In this document: positions 15,163-20,233 of the stretch, piece by piece
How positions within the stretch are numbered: position 1 is the first letter of the stretch
Layout of the letters: each line of letters begins with the position of its first letter
Assembly (NCBI GenBank): GCA_964625275.1
Contig: CAZVBH010000037.1
Span: 1 to 20,233 of the forward strand
Source of the DNA: UBA3775 sp964625275
Lineage (GTDB): Bacteria > Bacillota > Clostridia > Lachnospirales > Lachnospiraceae
Direction of reading: 5' to 3'
DNA: 20,233 nucleotides
Position numbers and translations under genes: made by a program
The notes under the pieces: generated by a model
What the model saw: the letters and a program-made list of their open reading frames with translations, nothing else
The model's database searches: none
Told to the model about the DNA's origin: nothing

Positions 15163-15777
15163 TTAATTATTTTTATTCATCATATTTATAAATCCAAATT
15201 TATTTGTTCTAAGCCAGGCCTTACCAATAATCTCATCACTATGTACAAGTCCATAGTTAGAATACCTGCTGTCTTCAGAATTATTTCTGTCATCCGCAAG
15301 CACGAAATATTCATCTGAGCCCAGCTTTATTGGAGTTGCGGCAATTCCGGCAAGCTCCATTTCCTCAGCATTAACTTCATCTTCTATTGCAACGCCATCA
15401 ATATATATAATGCTGTCTACAATCTGAATTTCCTCACCTGGGAGTCCGTAAATTCTCTTGATATCATACTGAGCATGCTCCGCGTCACCCGTCTGAATTA
15501 CGCATACGTCAAATCTCTTAGGGCTGTGTATTTTATAAGAGAATAAATTTATTATTATGCTGTCATCCTTTGACAGTGTTGGCTCCATTGAGGTATTTAT
15601 AACAGTCGTTTTGTCAATTCCTTTTGTAACCAGAAACCAAGCCAATATAATGACGATTGGTATTGAAATAATCCAAAACGACAGTCTGAAAAAAATACGT
15701 CGCCTTTTTTCTTTTTTTTCTTCCTGATACAAATCATATCGATTGGTATCATAACCGCAAAACTCTTTAAGCATCAT
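15163..15777 (-). CDS. lepB: Type I signal peptidase
   Basis: Signal peptidase I cleaves signal peptides from secreted proteins on the outer face of the membrane. One N-terminal membrane segment (about 29-51) follows a basic stretch (KKEKRRR), typical of Gram-positive SPases. The Ser-Lys dyad is Ser63 in NTSMEPTL and Lys107 in YDIKRIYGLPGEE. The box E equivalent is ADDRNNSEDSR (161-171), with ADD where GDN is usual. Two ATGs are adjacent (15777 and 15774). The GGAG at 15785-15782 is 4 nt from the first and 7 nt from the second, so the second may be the true start. It lies just past the rplS terminator, so it needs its own promoter or read-through. Confidence 0.95.
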   Translation of the reverse strand: MMLKEFCGYDTNRYDLYQEEKKEKRRRIFFRLSFWIISIPIVIILAWFLVTKGIDKTTVINTSMEPTLSKDDSIIINLFSYKIHSPKRFDVCVIQTGDAEHAQYDIKRIYGLPGEEIQIVDSIIYIDGVAIEDEVNAEEMELAGIAATPIKLGSDEYFVLADDRNNSEDSRYSNYGLVHSDEIIGKAWLRTNKFGFINMMNKNN

Positions 15778-15823
15778 ATATCTCCAGTTTTATACTCTAA
15801 GCTGCATTGTAACATGAACCGGA

Positions 15824-15852
15824 CAAAAAGAAAACCCCTGATTTCTCAGGGG
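15824..15852 (-). terminator. Rho-independent terminator after rplS
   Basis: The minus strand reads CCCCTGA-GAAA-TCAGGGG followed by TTTTCTTTTT. A 7-bp GC-rich stem with a tetraloop and a T-run, 22 nt after the rplS stop, is a textbook intrinsic terminator. Confidence 0.93.
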
Positions 15853-15874
15853 CTCTAAAATCAAAAGTAATAAA

Positions 15875-16219
15875 TTATCTAATCTGTTCCTTAACACGAG
15901 CAGCCTTACCTGTTCTCTGACGTAAGTAGAATAACTTAGCACGACGAACTTTACCATGTCTAACAACTTCGATTTTTTCAATCATTGGAGAATGAACAGG
16001 CCATGTCTTCTCAACACCACATCCGTAAGAATTCTTACGAACTGTAAATGTCTCATGAACGCCACCGTTCTGTCTCTTAATAACTGTGCCTTCAAAAATC
16101 TGAATTCTTTCTCTGTTTCCTTCTTTAACCTTTCCATGAACCTTTACAGTATCACCTACGTTAAAGCTAGGAATCTCGCTCTTTAACTGTGCATCTTCGA
16201 TGCTCTTAATGTAATCCAT
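15875..16219 (-). CDS. rplS: 50S ribosomal protein L19
   Basis: L19 sits at the interface of the 50S and 30S subunits. The 114-residue product begins MDYIKSIEDAQLKSEIPSFN and contains GDTVKVHGKVKEG, RERIQIFEGTVIKRQNGG, FTVRKNSYGCGVEKTWPVHSP and VRRAKLFYLRQRTGKAARVKE, all family hallmarks. I start it at ATG 16219: an in-frame ATG at 16234 exists, but the GGAGG ribosome binding site directly overlaps it, so the upstream ATG is part of the binding site. The gene follows trmD as in most bacteria, but here it has its own strong promoter and structured leader and ends with a terminator, so it can be expressed apart from trmD. Confidence 0.97.
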   Translation of the reverse strand: MDYIKSIEDAQLKSEIPSFNVGDTVKVHGKVKEGNRERIQIFEGTVIKRQNGGVHETFTVRKNSYGCGVEKTWPVHSPMIEKIEVVRHGKVRRAKLFYLRQRTGKAARVKEQIR

Positions 16220-16247
16220 TGTGTTGACCTCCATATATATTTAATTT

Positions 16248-16289
16248 CGATGTTCTTACTACAAAGCTGTCCTGCACAGAGGAACACCG
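16248..16289 (-). promoter_or_regulatory. Structured rplS leader, candidate L19 autoregulatory leader
   Basis: In the transcript CGGUGUUC (16289-16282) pairs with GAACAUCG (16255-16248) over eight pairs with one G-U, enclosing a smaller CUGU/ACAG hairpin (16279-16276 with 16270-16267). An L19 leader motif upstream of rplS is known in Firmicutes, where L19 is thought to bind its own mRNA. I cannot confirm a match to the published model. Confidence 0.5.
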
Positions 16290-16305
16290 CGTCTCACAAA
16301 GCAAG

Positions 16306-16334
16306 ATTATAGCATAAGATATGCCATAATGCAA
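16306..16334 (-). promoter_or_regulatory. Strong sigma-A promoter for rplS
   Basis: TTGCAT (16334-16329), a 17-bp spacer and TATAAT (16311-16306) with an upstream TG (TATGCTATAAT, extended -10) lie on the minus strand. The predicted start near 16299 leaves a leader of about 80 nt before the rplS ATG. This is one of the clearest promoters in the window. Confidence 0.85.
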
Positions 16335-16372
16335 GATTTTTTTGCTAATTTCAAACTTATTTTTTGCCAGAT

Positions 16373-16429
16373 ATCAAAGTGGATATTCTGGGTTCACTTC
16401 GCTACTTGCTCATAACCTTAAAGCCACTT
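16373..16429 (-). repeat. 57-bp intergenic repeat, copy B
   Basis: This is the second copy of the element at 1394-1450, in opposite orientation and 51 of 57 identical. It is read in the same direction as trmD and lies about 30 nt past the trmD stop. The hairpin arms are AAGTGAA and TCCACTT. Compared with copy A, one C-G pair becomes T-A with both sides changed, and one pair is lost. Outside, CAAAGTGG (16382-16375 region) and CCACTTTG (16431-16424 region) form a perfect 8-bp inverted pair spanning the whole element, which would compete with the inner hairpin. Confidence 0.8.
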
Positions 16430-16459
16430 TGTGATTAAATTCAAACTAACCTTAAGAGC

Positions 16460-17188
16460 TTACTCTTTGATAGAAGCAAGAAACTGTCTGTCCTTTTTTG
16501 TAAGCTCTGCCTTTTCTAAAAGATCCGGTCTGTTTTCCAAGGTTCTTTTTAGAGACTGCTCTCTTCGCCATTTTTCGATATTGGCATGGTGGCCGGACAA
16601 AAGCACCTCCGGGACCTCTTTTCCGTTCCAGACGGTCGGTCTGGTATATTGTGGATATTCTAAGAGATTACCTTCAAAGGATTCTGATTCACCTGATTCT
16701 TCATTTGTCAGAACACCGGGAACCATTCTGCTGATGGCATCAATCATTACCATAACGGGCAGCTCCCCACCACTAAGTACATAATCTCCTATTGAAACAT
16801 TATCGGTTACTATTTCTTCAAGTATCCTTTCATCAACACCTTCGTAGTGACCACAAAGAAAAATTATTTCATCCTCTGTGGCAAATTCCTTAGCCATTGA
16901 CTGATTGAAGGTTTTTCCCTGTGGTGTCAGATAAACCACACGTCTTTTAGAAGGATTATCGCCTGTAATACTCTTAAAGCATCTGTATATTGGCTCAGCA
17001 GACATGACCATACCGGCACCACCGCCATAAGGATAGTCATCTACATGTCTGTGCTTATCCAGGGTATAATCACGAATATTGACTGCACTAAGCTCAATTA
17101 TATTTTTATCAATTGCTTTTCCCAATATGCTGGTATGAAGTCCGTCAAGAATCATCTCCGGGAAAAGTGTCATAACCGTAAATTTCAT
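16460..17188 (-). CDS. trmD: tRNA (guanine-37-N1)-methyltransferase
   Basis: TrmD uses S-adenosylmethionine to make m1G at tRNA position 37, which prevents +1 frameshifting. The 242-residue protein has the SPOUT trefoil-knot motifs: VMTLFPEM at the start, DYPYGGGAGMVM (51-62), LTPQGKTFNQ (87-96), LCGHYEGVDER (111-121) and SIGDYVLSGGELPVMVMID (132-150). The C-terminal LLEYPQYTRP and VLLSGHHANIEKWRREQSLKRT form the tRNA-binding domain. By ungapped alignment from memory, Glu169 in ESESF sits where E. coli has catalytic Asp169. The gene lies 12 nt after rimM with a GAGG site. A promoter for rplS separates the two downstream genes. Confidence 0.97.
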   Translation of the reverse strand: MKFTVMTLFPEMILDGLHTSILGKAIDKNIIELSAVNIRDYTLDKHRHVDDYPYGGGAGMVMSAEPIYRCFKSITGDNPSKRRVVYLTPQGKTFNQSMAKEFATEDEIIFLCGHYEGVDERILEEIVTDNVSIGDYVLSGGELPVMVMIDAISRMVPGVLTNEESGESESFEGNLLEYPQYTRPTVWNGKEVPEVLLSGHHANIEKWRREQSLKRTLENRPDLLEKAELTKKDRQFLASIKE

Positions 17189-17200
17189 TAAAGCCTCATA

Positions 17201-17710
17201 TTAATCAATCAGGCCCGGCATTAAATGCACAGTAACCCTTTTATTTTCTGTATCAATATCAAGAACACATTCATCTATTACAGGGAGCAATGCTTCCCTT
17301 CCATCTGCAAGTGTGACAACATATACATCATTTGCACCGGTCTGCATAACATCCTTTAGAACACCTAAATCTTCACCTGTATCTGTCACAACTGATGCGC
17401 CAAGAATATCAGCAATGTAATATTCGCCCTCCTCAAGCGGAACGGCATTTTCTCTTGTCACATAAATGTCTGCGCCTTTATATTTTTCAATATCATTTAT
17501 ATTGTCAATTCCCTTGATTTTCATGATAACCATGTTCTTAAAGTAACGGCAGCCTGAAACTTCAAACTCCTTCATACCTTCTTTTCCAAGGTCCATAACA
17601 ATATGCTTTAAATAATCAAATCTTGAAATGTCGTCTGTAGTAGGATAAACCTTGATTTCACCTTTTATCCCATGTGTATTAGAATAAACCCCTACTCTAA
17701 ATAAATCCAT
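17201..17710 (-). CDS. rimM: Ribosome maturation factor RimM
   Basis: RimM helps process 16S rRNA and assemble the 30S head, binding S19. The 169-residue product begins MDLFRVGVYSNTHGIKGEIKVYP, the standard N-terminal barrel motif. The C-terminal PRC-barrel domain includes EEGEYYIADILGASVV, VMQTGANDVYVV and ALLPVIDECVLDID. ATG at 17710 follows GGAGG by 4 nt, and that ribosome binding site is only about 7 nt from the assembly gap. The upstream gene khpA runs into the same gap, so the true distance between them is unknown. trmD follows after 12 nt. Confidence 0.96.
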   Translation of the reverse strand: MDLFRVGVYSNTHGIKGEIKVYPTTDDISRFDYLKHIVMDLGKEGMKEFEVSGCRYFKNMVIMKIKGIDNINDIEKYKGADIYVTRENAVPLEEGEYYIADILGASVVTDTGEDLGVLKDVMQTGANDVYVVTLADGREALLPVIDECVLDIDTENKRVTVHLMPGLID

Positions 17711-17722
17711 TTTTCCTCCGGT

Positions 17723-17822
17723 NNNNNNNNNNNNNNNNNNNNNNNNNNNNNNNNNNNNNNNNNNNNNNNNNNNNNNNNNNNNNNNNNNNNNNNNNNNNNN
17801 NNNNNNNNNNNNNNNNNNNNNN
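17723..17822. other. Assembly gap of 100 N
   Basis: Exactly 100 undetermined bases lie between khpA and rimM. A round 100 usually marks a scaffold join of unknown true length. It hides the last few codons of khpA and the khpA-rimM spacer, and could hide more. Confidence 0.99.
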
Positions 17823-18040
17823 TCAACAGTTACTTTCTTGTCATCCATCGTTGCTGCCGCTTTAACAACAACACGTATAGCCTTAGCGATACGGCCCTGC
17901 TTACCGATGACCTTTCCCATATCTTCAGGTGCAACTCTAAGTTCAACTAAGATATTGCGATCTTTTTCTGTTTCAGTAACGACAACCTGATCCGGATAAG
18001 AAACAAGTGATTTAGCGATAAGTTCAACTAACTCTTTCAC
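17823..18040 (-). CDS. khpA: KH-domain RNA-binding protein KhpA (3' end in gap)
   Basis: KhpA (YlqC) is a small RNA-binding KH protein that works with KhpB in Gram-positive bacteria and affects cell division and elongation. The visible 72 residues cover almost the whole protein, including the KH GxxG loop in GKVIGKQGRIAKAIR (about 42-56) and the final strand DKKVTV. Family members are about 75-80 residues, so probably only a few codons are lost in the gap. The start is GTG at 18040, 7 nt after AGGAGG. It lies between rpsP and rimM, its conserved place in Firmicutes. Reading through the N run would fuse it to rimM; that fusion is an artefact. Confidence 0.94.
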
Positions 18041-18051
18041 CTTAATACCTC

Positions 18052-18294
18052 CTATTTCTCAATACCAGCCTGCTTGAATAAACGGGCTACTGTATCAGTT
18101 GGCTGTGCGCCTGTAGCTAACCATTTCTTTGCTTCTTCAGCATCTACCTTAACTGCAGCAGGCTCAACAGTTGGATCATAAGTACCAACCTCAGCTATGA
18201 AACGTCCATCACGAGGACTTCTTTCGTCTGCAACTACAATTCTATAAAATGGAGCCTTCTTCTGTCCCATTCTCTTTAATCTGATCTTTACCAT
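18052..18294 (-). CDS. rpsP: 30S ribosomal protein S16
   Basis: S16 is an early-binding protein of the 30S subunit. The 80-residue sequence starts MVKIRLKRMGQKKAPFYRIV and continues with ADERSPRDGRFIAEVGTYDP, which is unmistakable for S16. The ribosome binding site AGGAGGTGA is a near-perfect match to the 16S rRNA tail, as expected for a highly translated gene. It follows ffh after a 67-nt gap that contains an inverted repeat, and precedes khpA by 11 nt. Confidence 0.98.
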   Translation of the reverse strand: MVKIRLKRMGQKKAPFYRIVVADERSPRDGRFIAEVGTYDPTVEPAAVKVDAEEAKKWLATGAQPTDTVARLFKQAGIEK

Positions 18295-18321
18295 GTGTAT
18301 TTCACCTCCTTATTATATTCC

Positions 18322-18361
18322 GTTTAAAAGTTATATAATAGCCTCTAATGAGCTTTTAAAC
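18322..18361. repeat. 9-bp inverted repeat between ffh and rpsP
   Basis: GTTTAAAAG (18322-18330) and CTTTTAAAC (18353-18361) are perfect arms around 22 nt, filling most of the spacer from the ffh stop to the rpsP ribosome binding site. The minus-strand loop also has CTC-ATTA-GAG. No T-run follows, so it is not a classical terminator; it could be a processing site or a translation-control hairpin. Confidence 0.5.
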
Positions 18362-19723
18362 CTAAAATCCAAATGGTGATTTATTACCTTTACCAAAACC
18401 ACCTAAGCCAAACATTTTCTTTTTCTTGCCATTCATCATGCCATTCATCTGCTTCATCATTTTCTTCATCTGGTCGTATTGCTTCATGAGTCGGTTAACC
18501 TCTGCGATGTCAACTCCGGCACCTTTCGCAATACGCTTTTTTCTGGATGGATTAATGATGTCCGGATGAGCTTTTTCTTTAGCAGTCATTGAACATATAA
18601 TTGCTTCAGTCTGCTTGAAGGCATCATCGTCAACCTCGAGGTCATCAGGTATTCCCATGTTTGGCATCATTGAAAGAATACTATTAATACCTCCCATTTT
18701 TTTCATCTGTTGAATCTGGTCATAGAAATCATTAAAGTTAAACTCAGATTTTCTGAGTCTGGCTTCCATTTCTTTGGCTTTTTCTTCATCGATGTCTGCC
18801 TGGACCTTTTCGATAAGTGAAAGCACATCGCCCATTCCAAGAATACGTCCGGCCATTCTGTCCGGATAAAACTGTTCAAGGTCAGATAGTTTTTCACCCA
18901 TACCTACATAGAGAATTGGCTTTCCAGTAACAGCCTTAATTGAAAGAGCCGCACCACCACGGGTATCGCCGTCAAGCTTTGTTAAAATCACACCCGTAAT
19001 TCCAATCTCATTGTCAAAGGTCGTTGCAACATTTAATACATCCTGACCGGTCATTGCATCTACAGTGAGCAGTGTATAGTCGATAGTAAATCTATCTTTA
19101 ATATCACGAAGCTCCTGCATCATATCTTCATCTATATGAAGACGTCCGGCAGTATCTATAATAATTACATTGTTGCTATTTGCATCGGCATATTCAAGTG
19201 CCTTTTCAACTATTTCAACAGGCTTGTGATCAGTACCCATCGAAAATGAAGGTACCTCCTGCTTTTTAGCATTAATTTCCAGCTGTTCTATGGCAGCCGG
19301 TCTGTAAATATCGCAGGCAACCAGAAGTGGTCTCTTGCCCTGAGATTTGAATTTGCCGGCAAGCTTTGCAGCCGTTGTTGTCTTACCTGCACCCTGAAGA
19401 CCACACATCATAATCAAGGTCTTACCGGATGGATTAAAAATAATCTCGGTTGTCTCGTCACCCATAAGCTTTATGAGTTCTTCATTTACAACCTTGATTA
19501 CCATCTGTGCAGGATTTAGTCCCTGAAGAATATCCTGACCGGTAGCTCGCTCGCTAACCGCATTTACAAATTGCTTAACGACTTTAAAATTAACATCTGC
19601 TTCAAGCAGGGCCATCTTAACTTCGCGCATTGCAGTCTTAACATCCGCTTCGCTTAATCTGCCCTTACCTCTCAGATTTTTAAAAACATTTTGCAATTTA
19701 TCTGAAAGACTTTCAAAAGCCAT
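18362..19723 (-). CDS. ffh: Signal recognition particle protein Ffh
   Basis: Ffh is the GTPase of the signal recognition particle; it binds 4.5S/6S RNA and hydrophobic signal sequences and docks with FtsY. The N domain covers about 1-90. The G domain has G1 GLQGAGKTTTAAK (108-120), DTAGRLHIDEDM, TKLDGDTRGGAALS and YVGMGEKLSDLEQF. The M domain is rich in methionine near the end (KKMMKQMNGMMNGKKKKMFGLGG) and contains SRKKRIAKGAGV for RNA contact. Length 453 is normal. ATG follows GGAGG. It lies 23 nt after ylxM, as in Bacillus and many Clostridia. Confidence 0.98.
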   Translation of the reverse strand: MAFESLSDKLQNVFKNLRGKGRLSEADVKTAMREVKMALLEADVNFKVVKQFVNAVSERATGQDILQGLNPAQMVIKVVNEELIKLMGDETTEIIFNPSGKTLIMMCGLQGAGKTTTAAKLAGKFKSQGKRPLLVACDIYRPAAIEQLEINAKKQEVPSFSMGTDHKPVEIVEKALEYADANSNNVIIIDTAGRLHIDEDMMQELRDIKDRFTIDYTLLTVDAMTGQDVLNVATTFDNEIGITGVILTKLDGDTRGGAALSIKAVTGKPILYVGMGEKLSDLEQFYPDRMAGRILGMGDVLSLIEKVQADIDEEKAKEMEARLRKSEFNFNDFYDQIQQMKKMGGINSILSMMPNMGIPDDLEVDDDAFKQTEAIICSMTAKEKAHPDIINPSRKKRIAKGAGVDIAEVNRLMKQYDQMKKMMKQMNGMMNGKKKKMFGLGGFGKGNKSPFGF

Positions 19724-19746
19724 TATCTGCCTCCAATAGGTATCCT

Positions 19747-20133
19747 CTAATAAGAATCAAGCAGTTCTTGTGACAGTCTGAGAATTTCTTCGACATTGTC
19801 CGAAAGACTACGCTGATCATCATTACGGTTCTTGATATCTATTGCCAATTTTCTTATTCTGGCGATATCATTTTTTACATTGTTAAACTTTTCTACCAGA
19901 TGAAGCTTATTTTCATACTCATAGAGCTTCTTCTGAGTTCTCCTTACTGTATCATGAATACCCTGACGGCTTACTCCGGTTTCTTCTGAAATTTCTGATA
20001 AAGACATGTCATCAAGTACATAGCCTTCGAATACCTTTTTTGCAGAATCACTTAAGAGCTCACCGTAGAAGTCGTAAAGCATCGCAAGCTCGACAACCTC
20101 TTTGAGCCATTCATCTGTATTAGATTTACTCAT
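19747..20133 (-). CDS. ylxM: YlxM (UPF0122) helix-turn-helix SRP-associated protein
   Basis: YlxM is a small helix-turn-helix protein encoded just before ffh; in streptococci it binds SRP components and modulates their GTPase activity. The sigma-70 region 4-like core is MLYDFYGELLSDSAKKVFEGYVLDDMSLSEISEETGVSRQGIHDTVRRTQKKL (about 18-70, quoted here only by its ends MLYDFYGELL and VRRTQKKL), with recognition helix SRQGIHDTVRR. At 128 residues it is somewhat longer than B. subtilis YlxM, the extra part being a charged C-terminal helix. The ribosome binding site is weak (GAAGAAGA). A strong promoter with a palindrome lies directly upstream. Confidence 0.94.
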   Translation of the reverse strand: MSKSNTDEWLKEVVELAMLYDFYGELLSDSAKKVFEGYVLDDMSLSEISEETGVSRQGIHDTVRRTQKKLYEYENKLHLVEKFNNVKNDIARIRKLAIDIKNRNDDQRSLSDNVEEILRLSQELLDSY

Positions 20134-20163
20134 AATTTGTCTTCTTCAATTATTTATCAATTG

Positions 20164-20178
20164 GGGCAGCTTTTGCCC
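20164..20178 (-). promoter_or_regulatory. 5' UTR hairpin of the ylxM transcript
   Basis: In the transcript GGGCA-AAAGC-UGCCC forms a compact stem that begins within a few bases of the predicted transcription start (about 20181). Such 5' hairpins can protect mRNA from end-dependent decay. No attenuator partner is visible. Confidence 0.45.
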
Positions 20179-20187
20179 ACTTGTTGA

Positions 20188-20215
20188 AGTATACCATAAA
20201 AATAAAGAATGTCAA
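20188..20215 (-). promoter_or_regulatory. Sigma-A promoter for ylxM-ffh
   Basis: The minus strand has a perfect TTGACA (20215-20210) and TATACT (20193-20188) separated by 16 bp, with TG just upstream of the -10 region. The 5' UTR would be about 48 nt. The -35 box lies inside the palindrome at 20207-20233. Confidence 0.82.
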
Positions 20216-20233
20216 GTAAAAAACTTGACATTC
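20207..20233. repeat. Perfect 10-bp palindrome with twin -35 boxes
   Basis: GAATGTCAAG (20207-20216) and CTTGACATTC (20224-20233) are perfect arms around a 7-nt A/T spacer, running up to the last base of the window. Each arm contains TTGACA in the outward direction: minus strand at 20215-20210 and plus strand at 20225-20230. The minus one is the -35 box of ylxM. Confidence 0.8.

Noticed and set aside
15778..15823. lepB promoter just after the rplS terminator
   Set aside because: A TG-T-TACAAT extended -10 is visible, but the matching -35 position is only T-rich sequence from the terminator tail. Too weak to list.
15790..15981. 63-codon minus-strand frame overlapping rplS and its terminator
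   Set aside because: It is a shadow of rplS in another frame and runs through the terminator.
16220..16234. Longer L19 start (MEVNT before MDYIK)
   Set aside because: The upstream ATG overlaps the GGAGG ribosome binding site, and L19 homologues begin near the second Met.
6436..17716. Shared CCGGAGGAAAAATGGA at the starts of rimM and the MutS-like gene
   Set aside because: It is a strong ribosome binding site plus start codon in both; similarity of optimal sites is expected and does not imply duplication.
17201..18040. Single 279-residue KH plus RimM fusion protein
   Set aside because: It is read through 100 Ns. The residues just before rimM's Met are a translated ribosome binding site (ACCGGAGGAAAA), and KhpA reaches almost its full length before the gap.
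1..20233. CRISPR array, tRNA, rRNA, transposase or phage genes
   Set aside because: I looked on both strands and found no regularly spaced repeats, cloverleaf genes, transposase motifs or phage proteins.

Overview
This 20.2 kb window looks like chromosomal DNA from a low-GC, endospore-lineage Clostridia, most likely a Lachnospiraceae member. I infer this from the AT-rich sequence, strong GGAGG ribosome binding sites, a full-length SpoIVA, and the clostridial order ylxM-ffh-rpsP-khpA-rimM-trmD-rplS-lepB-rbgA-rnhB-yraN. No species can be named. Every convincing gene lies on the minus strand, so transcription runs from about 20200 down to 1. There is one 100-N assembly gap (17723-17822).

In transcription order, the first block (20133-15875) is the SRP and ribosome cluster: ylxM, ffh, rpsP, khpA (its 3' end is in the gap), rimM, trmD and rplS. 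A strong promoter lies upstream of ylxM and overlaps a perfect palindrome at the window edge. rplS has its own promoter and a structured leader, and ends in a clear Rho-independent terminator. The second block (15777-8846) covers secretion, ribosome assembly, nucleic acid and lipid housekeeping: lepB, rbgA, rnhB, yraN, pgeF, a PDZ plus radical-SAM-like DUF512 protein, der and plsY. Most of these genes are separated by 1-20 nt. The third block (8717-1455) holds spoIVA, a membrane-anchored SH3-like protein, a membrane-anchored MutS-family ATPase, rnhA and mutS. The final gene (1205-1) is the N-terminal part of a YicI-type GH31 alpha-xylosidase with its own sigma-A-type promoter and a CcpA (cre)-like site.

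The genes make an ordinary core-genome neighbourhood: co-translational targeting (Ffh, LepB), ribosome maturation (RimM, RbgA, Der, L19, S16), tRNA modification (TrmD), RNA-DNA hybrid removal (RnhA, RnhB), mismatch repair (MutS), phospholipid synthesis (PlsY) and spore coat basement assembly (SpoIVA). I see no phage, transposase, CRISPR array, rRNA or tRNA.

The least ordinary signal is a 57-bp intergenic element present twice in opposite orientation (1394-1450 and 16373-16429, 51 of 57 identical). It contains a hairpin in which one base pair changes by compensatory substitution. I do not recognise it as a named element. Other items worth a look are the membrane-tethered MutS paralogue next to rnhA-mutS, the twin TTGACA palindrome at the right edge, the cre-like site on the alpha-xylosidase promoter, and the absence of gpsA between plsY and spoIVA.
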